Source of the DNA: Gnetum montanum
Lineage: Eukaryota; Streptophyta; Gnetopsida; Gnetales; Gnetaceae
DNA: 64,000 nt
Direction of reading: 5' to 3'
NCBI GenBank assembly: GCA_015680685.1
Contig: MNCI01000003.1
Location: 290,328-354,327, forward strand
A program made the translations under genes and the position numbers. Under the pieces are notes generated by a model, which saw nothing but the letters and a program-made list of their open reading frames with translations, searched no databases and had not been told where the DNA came from. Position 1 is the stretch's first letter. Each line of letters begins with the position of its first letter. This document shows positions 46,651 to 58,773 of the stretch, piece after piece.

Positions 46651-47280
46651 CCTCAACCAATGGATCACATGAGTGTTTTATTCATAGATGAGATTACCCA
46701 TAAAAAGATAAAAAGATAAAATAATAAATAAAAAGATGAAATAACAAATAAAAAACAAAACCAAAAAATTAAAAGATGAGAAACTAGAAAACAAAAAATT
46801 GTAAAATTAAAGAAATGGAAAAGACATTTATTAATTCTGCTTGTTAAAATGGGGGGTATCCCCCGTGACGAAACCTTTGAGCATGGCTAGAATTAATAAA
46901 TGGAAGGTTTGGATCCAAGCATTTTGGAAATATTTGGACCTGGTCATATCCAACCCATTGGGTGTCTTTTGATGTGGTGGTTGGAATGTGCCCAAACTAG
47001 GGTTCACACACTTGATTAATGTTGACATAGTGGGACAAGTTATAAGATGTGGTTAATTGATAAGGAGTTGACCCACTATGGCACCTATGACCTTAAGATG
47101 GTATGCAAGGATTGGTATGTCTCCTTACGTGGTTATATTCATTGGGCCCCATAGTTGTTGGAGTTTTGATTAGTGGCCCTAAGAAGGTAACATGAGGTGT
47201 TGGATTCAAGAAAAAGGATGCACCATAGTGTTGAACTTGTGCTGAGTGGGAAGATGCAGTGGTCTCGGAACTTGTGCTGA
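46651..47280. other. Junction region between fragments E and F
   Basis: Begins with an A-rich simple tract (46690-46810). The rest is of unknown origin, although the right part (about 47090 on) may already belong to the plus-strand fragment F. A near-tandem duplication of about 30 bases (GAACTTGTGCTGAGTGGGAA core) lies at 47237-47300. Confidence 0.4.
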
Positions 47281-48830
47281 GTGGGAAGATGTAGTGGTAA
47301 TATTTTTGCAATCCATTTTATTTTGTTCATTTCCATCTTGACATCCATTTCATCGATGTCATAGTTGTCCCTTTTTATCTATCTTTCTTATTCCTTTCCT
47401 TTCTCCATTCTAACGCTACCGGAGGTTCGCGATTAGTCATGGGGGTACGGGGCCCAATTTTTTCAATTTTCTGCTAACCCCTACACCTTCAGTAGTCACC
47501 ATTAATACATCTCCAGATCCGTAATCAACCATGCCACAACCCAGCCAATGGACCCTTACACCGAAGCAAGGTATCAATTGCATTGTGATTCATTTACCCT
47601 TGTTAATATAAGACTATGTTGTGTGTGCAGAGGGCAATCATATAACAACAGATTGGATCTAGAGGGAACACTTGGAATGGATTGATGCCGAAGCAGTTAT
47701 GCAAGGAGCAAGATCAATGGTGTGCTTACGGATGGACAAAGAAAGGTGCAATCTTAGCATTGGTAGCAGCAAAACTTCTTTCTCTCTCTCTCTTTTAGTT
47801 GCCAAATGAGGCCTGATGTCAATGGAATAAGGTGTTCATCCTTGTTTTCATGAACACCAGTTTTGTTGTCTTGTAATGATGATCCGTTCACATGTCATCC
47901 CATTAGTTTCATTTAAGTCAATAATCCCATACCTTCTTGATATTATTGTAAGGAACTCGAGGACGAGTTTTCATTTAGTCATGGGGGTATGATGGGATGC
48001 GATATCACATGAGCTGCAATATTGCGTACGTGATATCGTGACCATCGCAATATCACATCCCTCGCGATATCGTGTATGCGATATCATGGTGCACCATCAT
48101 ATCTATAAATAAGAGACGGCTCTCCCTTGTTTCCTGATCCTAGGCTTAGACCATAGTGAAACTCTTGCAGATTGATCACTCCAGAGATAGAATATTTTCC
48201 ATGTGCCCGTAGTAGGAGTCCTAAAGTGAATGGATCTTTATTCAAGCAAACATTGTACCTGAACACAAGTTTGTGTATGGCAATAAATACAAGCTTCTTG
48301 GATAAACCTTGCAGTTTATGGAATAGGATAATTAGGACTTATTTATTGTTATTTACTATTTTTCATTTACATGTTTTATTAGGAATTAAATCTTTCTCAA
48401 TCCTTCTCTCCTAGTTAAGTGCCTCAGTACAAATGCTTCGAGCATGTACGTTATACATGGTGATCCCAACAATGACTAGCGTTTGGTAACCACAGTTGCA
48501 TTGGTTCAAGGTGTGAATGATAAGTGGGAACGGATATTGATGCTAGGTTAATTTAGACTTAGTTAGTTAGTTAGAGTTAGTAATTAGTCTCTTCAACCCT
48601 TTACCTCAATAGCATAGGAGATAAAACATAAAAAGCTATAAAAATCATATAACTTGGACTTACTTAACCATACACCGTGACAACTACAAGTAAGTCTAGG
48701 AAGACAACGAATAATTAATATTAAGTGTTCCATGAGGCGTGTAGGCACTTAGTCTGTGGAGTTCGACCAGATCGCGTGTGATACACTCGTATTTGTATGG
48801 TTGAGTGTAGGGGTACCTCGCCACTCATCA
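47281..48830 (+). mobile_element. 3' fragment of Athila-like element F with LTR (U3 type 2)
   Basis: 47281-47989 aligns with the post-pol region of element B, including TGTGTGCAG at 47622-47630 (here followed by AGG, not ATG) and the polypurine tract before TGATGGGATGCGATATC. The LTR (47990-48830, 841 bases) has GATATC palindromes in U3, TATAAATA at 48104-48111, and ends CACTCATCA. It abuts the interior of minus-strand element M at 48831. Confidence 0.75.
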
Positions 48831-49792
48831 GGAAGAAAGATGGAGAGGAGAGAATGGAATGGAATCCCAAGAACAAGGTTGTGTAAAGCCCCTTGTGTAT
48901 TTCATGGTTAAGATGACTAAGTAGAACTTCATCCCAAATCCAGACTCAAACCAACCACATCCAATGACCTCACATCTATACACTTGGCCAGTCCATCCTC
49001 TTGAAGCAACAAGAATGTCTTCACAAAGAGTTACCACCATCTTGAGGAAAGTGAGATGGAGAAGCAGGAAGTGAGAAAGGGCTTTAGTTAAAGGGAACCT
49101 TCAAGCATGGGTAACATGTCTTTCTAGTTTCAAAACTAGTGCTTGTAGCCCATATTGCTTTATTATGTCTAAGGGGTGTGCTTTGAATTTTCACTTTTTT
49201 CATTTCTTTTTTTTTCTCTCTCTCTATTTTTCTTTTTTTTTTGCATGAGAACCAAACTATGCAAAGACTTATTTTTATTCACTTGGCTTCCTAATTTTTG
49301 AACAATGTTAGAATGGAAGAAAACCCAAGAAATAAGCATCCAAGAGAATGGCTAGCACAGATGCATCAAATCCCTTTGAAGTCACACCCTTTTCATCCTT
49401 TGAGTCTTTCCTTGGTTTGAAAAGTACCCATCCACCTATTCATTAATAAATTTACTTAGAAATAGTGGATTGTATAGTTCCAAGCCAAAGAAGACCATAG
49501 AGTTGTATGGATGAGTGGACGACGTGGACTCATTGCCTATTTTACCAAAAGAACCATACCTTAATATCAACATCATAATTCAAAGGTAAAAACCAAACAT
49601 TAGCAATTAATATGATATAATTTAATCCACCATCATGAGCACTTATTAGATGATGAATAAAAGTAAATCAAGCAAACAAAGAAATAGGAAAAACATGAAT
49701 GATGGTATAAACCAAAAATAAGAAAAGTTAAAAGAATGTGTAAAAAAAATCTATAAAACAAAAATTCAAAAGGAACTGAAGGGCTAGAATAG

Positions 49793-50790
49793 TTAGCATA
49801 GGTGGCCATCTCCCCCATAGCTAAGTTGGAAGGAGGAGATTCGAAATAGTGAGCAGGGTTGTCCATCAAGAGAGGTAGCATGTGTACTAGTTTTCCTAAG
49901 CTCATGAAAAGGTTTGGTTTGTTGCATGTTGACCAATAGTTTCTTGTCCAGGTTCTTAGGTTTGTATATTGTCATGGCCCCTGAAGGAAAAGTTGGATAA
50001 ATAATATAAGGTCCTTCCCACAGTGTTTGAAATTTAGTATGTTGTGGCACCTGTATGGGATTCCAGTAGAGAACCTTATCTCCTGGTTGATATTTAACTT
50101 TCTTAATTCTTAGGTTATGACATTATTTATTAAAGGCCTTGTGCAATTTGTTAGATGACAGGGTAGCTAGTTGGTTTTCATCTAGCAAGTTAAGGGTTAC
50201 GAACCATTGTTTTTGTGCTAGATCAAGGTCAAGGTTGAGGTGACATGCCATGGATAGTGTACGGAGCTCAGTTTGAATGGGAAGCATTGGTAATTTACCA
50301 TACACTAACTCATAGGGAGAGTAGCTTGTAGGGAGTTCCATGTGGAGTGGTATGCCCAAAGAGCATTGCTTAATTTAGTGCTCCAGTCTCACCTAAACTT
50401 GCTAATAATTCTTGTCAATATTTTTGTAATCTCCCTGTTGGTGACTTTGGCTTGACCATTCACTTGGGGGTGGTGTGGTGTAGTCAATTTATACTTAACC
50501 CCTAAGAATTGCATTAATTTTTGAAAAGGTGCGCCTGTGAAGTGTGTACCATTGTTTGAAATAAGTGCACATGGCACACCAAACATGTTCACGATTTGTT
50601 GTTGAACAAATCTTGTAGCTATAGATGATGTACAATCTTTAATAGTAGCTAGTTCAGCCCATTTTGTTAGGTAATTAATAACAACAATAATATAAGCTTT
50701 TCCATTGGAAATTGGTGTAATTGGCCCCATAAAATCAATTCCCCAAATGTTGAAGGGTTCTAACAATTGGATCCATTGTTACGGACCCTC
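49793..50790 (-). pseudogene. Integrase of element M
   Basis: The core is open at 50389-50766: FNIWGIDFMGPITP with the first catalytic Asp, then ALISNNGTHF (second Asp changed to Asn) and VNGQAKVTNREI (catalytic Glu changed to Lys). The C-terminal parts follow at 50123-50359 and 49793-50050 (FQTLWEGPYIIYPTFPSGAM). With two of the three catalytic residues changed it cannot be active. Confidence 0.85.
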
Positions 50791-50801
50791 CATTCTAGCA
50801 G

Positions 50802-52440
50802 TCATTCCCCCATGACATTGACAACACTTGTAAGATTAATCGTAAGATCAAACTCTTGTAAGATTATAAGCCATCGTATGATATGAGGGCTTACCATTGG
50901 CTTATTCATGAGGAACATTATTGCACTATGATCTATATGTATATATACTTTATATCCCAATACATAGTGTCTAAAATTTTCTAGTGCAAACACTACAGCC
51001 ATTAATTCTTTCTCTGTGGTAGTGTAGTTAAGTTGTGTACCAACGATACTTCTACTTGCATAGTGGATGTAATAAGGATACTTCTGGTCATCTAACTGTG
51101 TAAGTAAAGCTTCTAAATCATAGTTGGATGCGTAAGTCATGATATGGAATGTTTTGAACTAGTCAGGAGCTTGTAGAATGGGTGTTTCTACTAGCTTCTG
51201 TTTCAGAGTTTGGAAAGCTAATTCGCATTCCTTGGTCCACTTGAAAGGTATGTCCTTTTTCGTTAATTTCACAAATGGTTTGGCAACCTTTGAAAAGTTC
51301 TTAATAAATCTCCTCTAGTAGCCAATATGTCTAAGGAATGATTTAATATGTTTGACAGTTTTTAGTTGACAGGTAATTCCTTGGATTATTTTGATTTTTC
51401 TCGGGATCTACCTCTATCCCTGTGTGTGAGATTTTGTGTCCTAGTACTATGCCTTCTTGGAACATCAAATGGATTTTCTGCTAGTTGAGCCTGAAATTGG
51501 TTTCTACACATCTTTTTAACACTTACTCCAACTTGTCTAAGGCTTGATCAAAGTTTGCTCCATAAGTGGAGAAGTCATCCATAAAGACCTCCATGCCATT
51601 CCCTATCTGCTGTTGGAATATGCTTAGAACTAGTCGTTGAAATGTTGTAGGGGCATTGCACAAGCCAAACGACATCTATTTGTATGCGAATGTTCCCTAA
51701 GGATTGGTAAACATAGTCTTGACTTGGTCTTTTGGGACTATTTGTGTTTGGTTATATCTGCTATATCCATCCAAAAAACTGTAATAGCGATGCCCTGCGA
51801 TGGTGTCTAAGACTTGGTCAACAAATGGCAATTGAAAGTGATCTTTGAGTGTTGCCATATTTAGTAGCTTGAAATCTATGCACACCCTCCATTTGCCTCC
51901 TTTTTAAGGTACAATAACTAAGGGGCTAACCCATCTGCTATTAGTAATGGGGTATATGAACCCAGCCTTGAGAAGTTGTTTGATTTCTTACTTAACTACT
52001 TGCTTCAGCTTAGGGTTCAATCATCTCTGTGGTTGTCTTCGAGGCTTCATGAAGGGGTCAGTGTAAATTCTATGTTGGCATATCCTAGGCTCGATTCTAG
52101 TTAATTCAGGATATGACCAAGCGAAGGCTTCTGACCATTTATTTATTACCTTTAGCAGTTCTTCTTTCTATTGAAGAGCAAGCTTAGCATTGATAATTAT
52201 CAGTTTTCTGTTTTTAAGGAACATGTATTACATACTGGTGGGCAATGGTTTCAGCTTGTGGGGCTCCTGCTTAAATTTCTTAGGGATTTCCAACTTCCCC
52301 TAGTTGATATTTTCAAGGTTAAAACTTAGAAGTTGGCAGTGGACTTGCTCTAATGCGTCTATGCTATCGATGTAAGCACAAGTCAAACCCTCAGTTGATT
52401 CCATGCATATGAGTGAAATTCTTTCTTGATCAACTATCAT
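50802..52440 (-). pseudogene. RT and RNase H of element M
   Basis: RT: CIDFKLLNMATLKDHFQLPF (51697-51885) and FMDD (51574-51585). RNase H: open at 50802-51140 with SRSIVGTQLNYTTTEKELMA and HIDHSAIMFL. Stops and frameshifts separate the pieces. The linker (52140-52400) is broken too. Confidence 0.85.
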
Positions 52441-52455
52441 CCATTGGGTATCTTC

Positions 52456-53118
52456 CTATTGTGTGGCTGTTGCATATAGGCATCTTTGAATGTTAATCAC
52501 TTGTGCACACTGATTACATGAAGGCAATGCTAAACTTTGCACAAACCATGACCTTTTCACACAATTACACCCTGTGTCACTGTATGCGATGCATGAAATT
52601 TTCTTCTTCTTGATCTTTCTGAATGTATTTCTGTTTGATATTTCTAAGGAAAGATCATGGATTCCTAGGCATGTGTCGATGGTGCTTAGCCATGCCCTTC
52701 CCATTATGATTGGGAAGTCCCCCTTACCATTGTTTACTTGAATCACTAGGAAGTTAGCTAGGTACGACCACCCACAAATAGTGGTAATAATGTCTTCCAA
52801 CAGTCCCAATGGGACAGTGATGGACTAGTCAGCTAAGTTTAGATAGATGTTGCTCTTTCTCAATGGAGGCAGGTTTCAGGCCTTGTACATTTCTTGAGAA
52901 ATCAAATTTACACTAGAACCTAAATCCAAAAGAGCCTTACATGATGCATTTTCAGTGATTTGTAAGTATATCAGAGGACTCATAGGATCAGAGAATTTCC
53001 TAGGAAGGTGGCTAGCTTTGATCCAATGGGTGACAACATGTGTTAGCATGACCATATGTGTTGCAGTGTGGTGGTTGAGTTGAAGTTGGCTCCGAAGTTT
53101 TGATTGATATTGAGGCAT
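52456..53118 (-). pseudogene. Protease of element M
   Basis: The centre reads KALLDLGSSVNLISQEMYKA (near 52876-52930). The family D-S-G is D-L-G here. It continues with LEDIITTICGWSYLANFLVI and FPIIMGRAWLSTIDTCLGI (52456-52809). One or more frame breaks lie between the two parts. Confidence 0.8.
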
Positions 53119-53689
53119 CTAAGGAATTAGCCACTTGTGATTGCAAGGGCTTGGTTGGTTTTTTGGTTCTAAAGAAAGGTCTTTTCTTCATGTGGTTGTT
53201 GGAACCAATAGTAGGTTGAGAGTTAATAGCCCTTGTGGCATTATGTTGCTGTGGTTGGGTAGGGATTTCACCCTACATAGCTGGAGCAGGTGGTAGTGGA
53301 GCTATTGGTGGAAGAGATGTGGCCGGATTAGAAGGATGATATGCTTGTGGAATATTGCCTCTAGAAGAGGGATTTCCATAATACTTGCAGGCTTGGTAGT
53401 GAGGTTGAGGAGCGATGTGACCAGTAGAGTCATGTGGGGAGATTGGCTGCTTCACATAATATCCATATGGGTCAGGTTGCCGGTAAGGATACTATTGCCT
53501 TGGTGGTGGCATTCCCCATGATTGTGGGCATTGCCACTATTGATATTGCTCAATTAGTTGTGGTTGAGTTCCATTGGGGTAATATGTTAAGGGTTGGTGG
53601 AAGTTTCTTGGGTTACCTTGAAGGTAAGGTAACCTTCGGGGTGTTTGCCATTTGTTCAATCGTGGGTTGAGTGCATACATCCCAGATTC

Positions 53690-55640
53690 CTGTAGATGTG
53701 AGATTATAGGGAAACATCCCTTAGGATGGTCATATTGACATATCTAACATCCACTATCATTTTTTCTTTCCGAATCCACAACCTCTTCAATGATGACAAC
53801 TTTGCCCTTACCCTTGCTACGTGCATGTTCAACTTCTATTTTTTTTCTTTTTTCATGATCACTACCTTGCTCTTTAGACTCCTCTACTATTTTAAGAATA
53901 GTTTGAAATCTATTGTCTAGGGAATCCCACATTTGGCCTACCTTTACTAAAACTTCTAATGTCATCTTTTGAATAGGAAAAGTTTTCCTATTCACCATCT
54001 CTTTGAGTGTTGACTCTTCTTCATCCTCAAAAAATCTTAATCCCCTCTTCCGAAGGGAAGGATCTCGGTTATACTCTTCTGCACTTTCTCTCTTCCGTAG
54101 CTCACTTTCTTCCTTAGCAACTTGCTCCAACAGTCTTTGGATATAATGGGACCTAAGCTCGGATAGTCTTCCTTGGGCATAAGTCCCAAGGGTTCTTCTT
54201 GTTTCATGCCTAAGCCCATCTATGAGATGGCGTAGTTGATCCCTTTGTGAATAACCATGGTCAAGACAATGATGTGACAATGCATAGTATCGGCCCATGA
54301 CATCATCTAAGGGTTTATGTCCTCCTTATTTCTAGGCTTGGATTTTCTTTCACAAGTTAGAGACTCGGGAGTACGTTTGGTACTTATCATTAAATAATTC
54401 TAACATAGTACTCCACCTATGAATGGATTCCGATTCTAAAGACCGATACCAGCTTTCTGCTTCTTTAACTAGTGTCCATGGAAACAACTTAAGTTTTTGC
54501 CATTCGTTCTCTATATTTTTTAAGGCACACGAATCATGGAATTCTTGTAAGTGATTCTAAGGATCAGCATTGTATCCCCCTTCAAATCATAGGATATTGT
54601 TCATATTTAATCTCTTGATCCTACTATCTTTCTGGTGCCTTGTTGGAATTTTAAGAACATGAGTTTTGGCTAACATACTTCAAGTAGTGAGTAGGGGTTC
54701 ATCGTGATCATCTCGTCCATGGTGTCTATGATGCCTACGTTGTTCCCTACTCTTCTTTCTTCTATGTCATGACTCTCTAGAGTGCCCTCATCCCCTTTCC
54801 TAGCTATTTTGTCTATGACTTCCACGTTGCCTACCTTTATCGCCATGGTCTTTTTCTTTATCACTACGTCCAGACACTGAAGGAGAGGATGAAGGTAAAG
54901 AAGAAGGAGGACCATCACCATGATAGTGTCTACCACCTTCTCTTCGATAATCTCAGCCTCGATCGCAATTACGATCAGAATGTCCATCTTTGTCATGTGT
55001 TCGTGTCCCTTTTTCAGACCATTTGTGCCTGTGGGTATCAGAACTTGGGTTATGAATTGTGGAATAAAGGTTTTGATACACAACCCCTAGGACAAAGTCA
55101 AGGGGAGGAGCATCGTTGTGTGGGTGACTGCCTAAAGTAGGTTCACCACCCTCATTTTTTCTTAAGACATGTGGGGCATCCTAGGACCACTTACCCTTCA
55201 AAGACTTACGATGTATCTCCTATTGCAATTCCCTTTGACATTGTACCTTTGTGGGATGGTATTCTCTCGAGTCATGATCTTGCACAACGTATTTTGCATG
55301 ATAGTGTAGCATGCCAATTCATGTGAGAGCATGAAGAAGCATGCTTAGGATTGAATGATCGTGAGGTAACACTATGTTACCTTCTAAGTCTCACCAACGT
55401 AGTTTTTCATCTTGATGGAGGATAAAGGTAAAGTCTAGTATATACTTATTGGGATGAATATATACCACTCGAACTTGTTGAGGGATTGGCAGATCAACGT
55501 CATGTATATTACATTGTTGAATGTTTCTTGTTTCAAACCTAGGTGGTGAGGTACTTTTGTATGAAGGAGACATATTGGTTTGTTCAGTGTGCAATGTATT
55601 CTTGTTTATTATTTTCTCAACCAACCCTAAGGGTTCGTTC
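53690..55640 (-). pseudogene. gag of element M
   Basis: Starts near 55624 with VEKIINKNTLHTE (no ATG; the codon before is TTG), then a charged linker and the capsid region with stops. The best frame is 53744-54298 (RYYALSHHCLDHGYSQRDQL to the zinc knuckle). The knuckle keeps the His (C-x2-C-x3-H-x3-C), but a stop sits after its first Cys. Confidence 0.75.
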
Positions 55641-55690
55641 CAATGATGTGAATGATTTCCTATGTTCTAGTTAGCGCACAAACAACTAAG

Positions 55691-55709
55691 TCTCCAACAA
55701 CGATGCCAA
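55691..55709 (-). promoter_or_regulatory. Primer binding site of element M, tRNA-Asp type
   Basis: Minus-strand TTGGCATCGTTGTTGGAGA lies directly inside the 5' LTR. It is a degenerate match to the tRNA-Asp complement. Confidence 0.7.
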
Positions 55710-56619
55710 TGATAAGCAGTGAGGTACCCCTACGCTCAACCATATGAATACGAGCGTTTCACACATGATCCTGTCGAATTCCAAGGACTAAGTGCTTATG
55801 CACCCTTGTGGAACAAGGATGGGTTGGTTGATCGTTGTCTTTCGAAGCTTACCCGTATGTCATGATTGTATGGTTAAGTAAGCTTGAGGCATATGATTTT
55901 TATAGCTTTTATGTTTTTTATGTCCTGCGCTAGTAGGGAAAGAGAGAGATAACTAAGTGACTAATTTAACTTAACTACTAATTAACTAGGCTTTAACTAA
56001 TCCTAACACCAATATTCGTTCTCACTTGCCGTACACATCTTGAACCAGTGCAACACTACTGGGATTACCAAACGCTAATTGTTACTGGGTTACCAAGTGT
56101 TACACGCATGCTTGAAGTGATCATACTGAGTGTATTTTAACGATTTGCTTAATTGATCAAAATGAATTTCTATTCTAATAACAAAAATGTAAAGTGCATA
56201 AAATAAAATAAATGCATAAGAAAATAAAATAAAAGAAATGCGTAAGAAAACAAATCTCAAGTGCTGCAAGGATGAATCAAAGAGCTCATCTTTATTGTCG
56301 TACACAAGGTGTGCTCAGGTACATAATGCTCAAATAAGATTTTCCACACTTAGACCTCCTGCTACGGGCACTTAGAAAATACTCTAAATTTCAAACAGAC
56401 TACCAGAGTTTCGATATTTGACTACTGAAAGACTTCTTTTCCCAATTGTGCGCTTGGGCACTGGATTTATAGGCTTGGGAGCAACTACTCTAATAATTAG
56501 AGTAACTGCTCTAATAATTAGAATAAATAGCTAGAGTAACTGCTCTAATAATTAGAATAAACCGCTAGAGTAACTACTCTAATAATTAGAATAAACTGCC
56601 AAAGTAACTGCTCTCATCA
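55710..56619 (-). repeat. LTR G, 5' LTR of element M (U3 type 1)
   Basis: 910 bases ending CTCTCATCA. U3 has TCTAATAATTAGAG repeats (about 56478-56612). It is of the same type as LTRs A, B and D. Confidence 0.85.
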
Positions 56620-57880
56620 TTTCTATTAGGTTTTTCCTTTTGCATTTAGGTTTTCCACTTTCCATATATAGTAACCTAATGTGAGAAGTTTTTATGCTTA
56701 AGAATCATTCAAAAGAAAAATAAAAAATTGGTAGATCACATCAAAAGTTATGTTGCTTTAACTATGCAAACATGTGATCTTGATGACACCTCAGAGATGA
56801 TATCTACCTTAACTTCATTTGTAAGAGATTTTCATAGGACCTTAAAGGTCATTTACATGCTCAACTTCCTTAATCATCCTATGAATTCATTCATTTTACA
56901 TTTTATATATCTTGTACAATACTTTCATTTTTTAACCAAAATTTAGTTTAGTTTTCTAATATAGATTTTGATTAATTTGATCCATAGCAAATAGCACAAG
57001 GTTATGATTAGAAAACGCTACCTTCTACATCATCAAGAGGGCGAGGTACATGAAATCCTTGAGTTGATGGTACTTCTCAAGGCATTAGGGAAATACAAAT
57101 AAGTTATGATGACAAAATTATCCACACCATTAAAGCAAAGTATGTTAAAAAAGAGGAAGATATCATGTAGGGGGTGAAACATGGATATGTTGATGAAAAA
57201 AAATGTTCTATGGTATACTACTTTGTTTTTGCAAATAATTCACCAATTAATGTCTATGCTATGAAAATAGGGACCACACAAGTGCATAGCCATCATTCAC
57301 CACCTTGGTAGAATTTTTTAAATATAAATTTTATATTTTATAATACAAATATTCTAGTACTTTTTCTTTTTGAAATAAGGATAGAGATTATTATTTTGAT
57401 CTAGACTTGAGGCATTGTTATATGGTCATCTTTTTAGGAGTCCAATATTATTAAGGCTAGAAGTATTATGCTAGCTATATGTTTTGAAGTGTCTCCTACC
57501 GCCTTGTCCAAAGTTGTTTTCAATCTAGAACAAATCACAAGTTCAAACCATAAACTTCTAGCTAAATATCTATCATCTATAACTTTTAATATATCATATT
57601 AAGCCTAGATGCCCAAATAATGAATAATAAAATTAAAAAAATTTCAAAGTACATCGAATCATCTTAGATAGAGTATAAAGAAAAAGCCCAATGGTTGGAC
57701 TAATAATCATGAATGGAAAATTTTGATATGTATACCATTTACAGATATTTGTAACTTGATGTGAGAATTTTGGATGCTTATAAAACATTAAAAAGAAAAT
57801 GAAAAAATTTGGTTCAGAGAGAGAATAAACCATAGTAAATGACTTTAAACATTTGACCATTAGGTCACCACATATGTTGC
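56620..57880. other. AT-rich spacer
   Basis: No gene supported. A minus-strand frame of 118 codons (57633-57989) with CISCNKYC and CNICGD looks zinc-finger-like, but it arises partly from the tandem repeat that follows. Confidence 0.45.
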
Positions 57881-58137
57881 AACCTTTTCCATGTACATTG
57901 TGACTTATGTTAAGATGGCAATATTTATTACAACTTATGCATTTTAAATTGCTACTATGGTAGAAGTTGCTATGAAGGTCATGATGCATGTTGAAGGTTA
58001 AAAACCTTTTCCATAGACATTGCCATTTCTAATAAGATTACAACATTCATTGCAACTTATACATTTAAGTTGCTACTATGCTAGAAGCCACTATGAAAGT
58101 CATGACGTATGATGAAAGGTGAAAACCTTTTCCATGG
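57881..58137. repeat. Tandem repeat of about 121 bp, two copies and a stub
   Basis: Units start AACCTTTTCCAT at 57881, 58003 and 58124. The third is cut after 14 bases by LTR H, which begins at 58138. The copies have diverged moderately. Confidence 0.75.
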
Positions 58138-58773
58138 TGATGAGTGGCAAGGTACCCCTACACTCAACCATATGAATACGAGCGTTACACACACGATTCG
58201 GTCAAACTCCACAGACTAAGTGCCTACACGCCTCATGGAACACTTAAGGTTAATCATTCGTTGTCTTCCCAGACTTACTTGTATTTGTCACGGTTGTATG
58301 GTTAAGCAAGTCTGAGGTATATGATTTTTATATCTTTTCTATTTTATCTCCTATGCTAATGAGGTGAAGGGTGAAGAGACTAATTAANCGCGGTCGTACT
58401 GAATGCACTTAACTATGAGAGAAGGGTTGAGAGAGGTTTAATTAGCTAATAAATAATTTAAATGATAAATAATAAATAATAGTAATTAAAATCCTAATTA
58501 GCCTATTCCATGCACTGCAATGTTTATCCAAGAAGTTCGTCTTTATTTCCGTACACAAACTTGTGTTCAGGTACAATATTTGCTCGAATAAAGATCCGTT
58601 CACTTTGGAGCTCCTACTGCAAGCACATGGAAATTATTCTATCTCTAGAGAGTTAAAACTGCTAGAGTTTTGCTATGGTTTAGGCCTAAACTGAGAAATG
58701 AGGGAGAGTCTCCTCTTATTTATAGATTTGGCGGCACACTACGATATCGCATATGCGATATCGCATCCCATCA
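58138..58773 (-). repeat. LTR H, 3' LTR of element H (U3 type 2), shortened
   Basis: 636 bases against 841-1007 in its relatives. A single N at 58387 sits where about 200-300 bases are missing, so the shortness may be an assembly collapse. U3 has GCGATATCGC palindromes (58740-58765). Confidence 0.75.

Larger units (their letters stand above)
48831..56619 (-). mobile_element. Athila-like element M, lacking its 3' LTR
   Basis: Minus-strand copy with 5' LTR (55710-56619), primer site, gag, protease, RT/RNase H, integrase and about 1 kb of post-pol sequence. It is cut off at 48830 by LTR F. The right flank is TTTCT, and no matching left flank was found. Several frames are longer than those of element B, but stops and catalytic changes remain. 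Confidence 0.85.

Noticed and set aside
57633-57989. Zinc-finger-like frame with CISCNKYC and CNICGD
   Set aside because: It overlaps the 121-bp tandem repeat, its second unit does not keep the pattern, and no domain of known spacing results.
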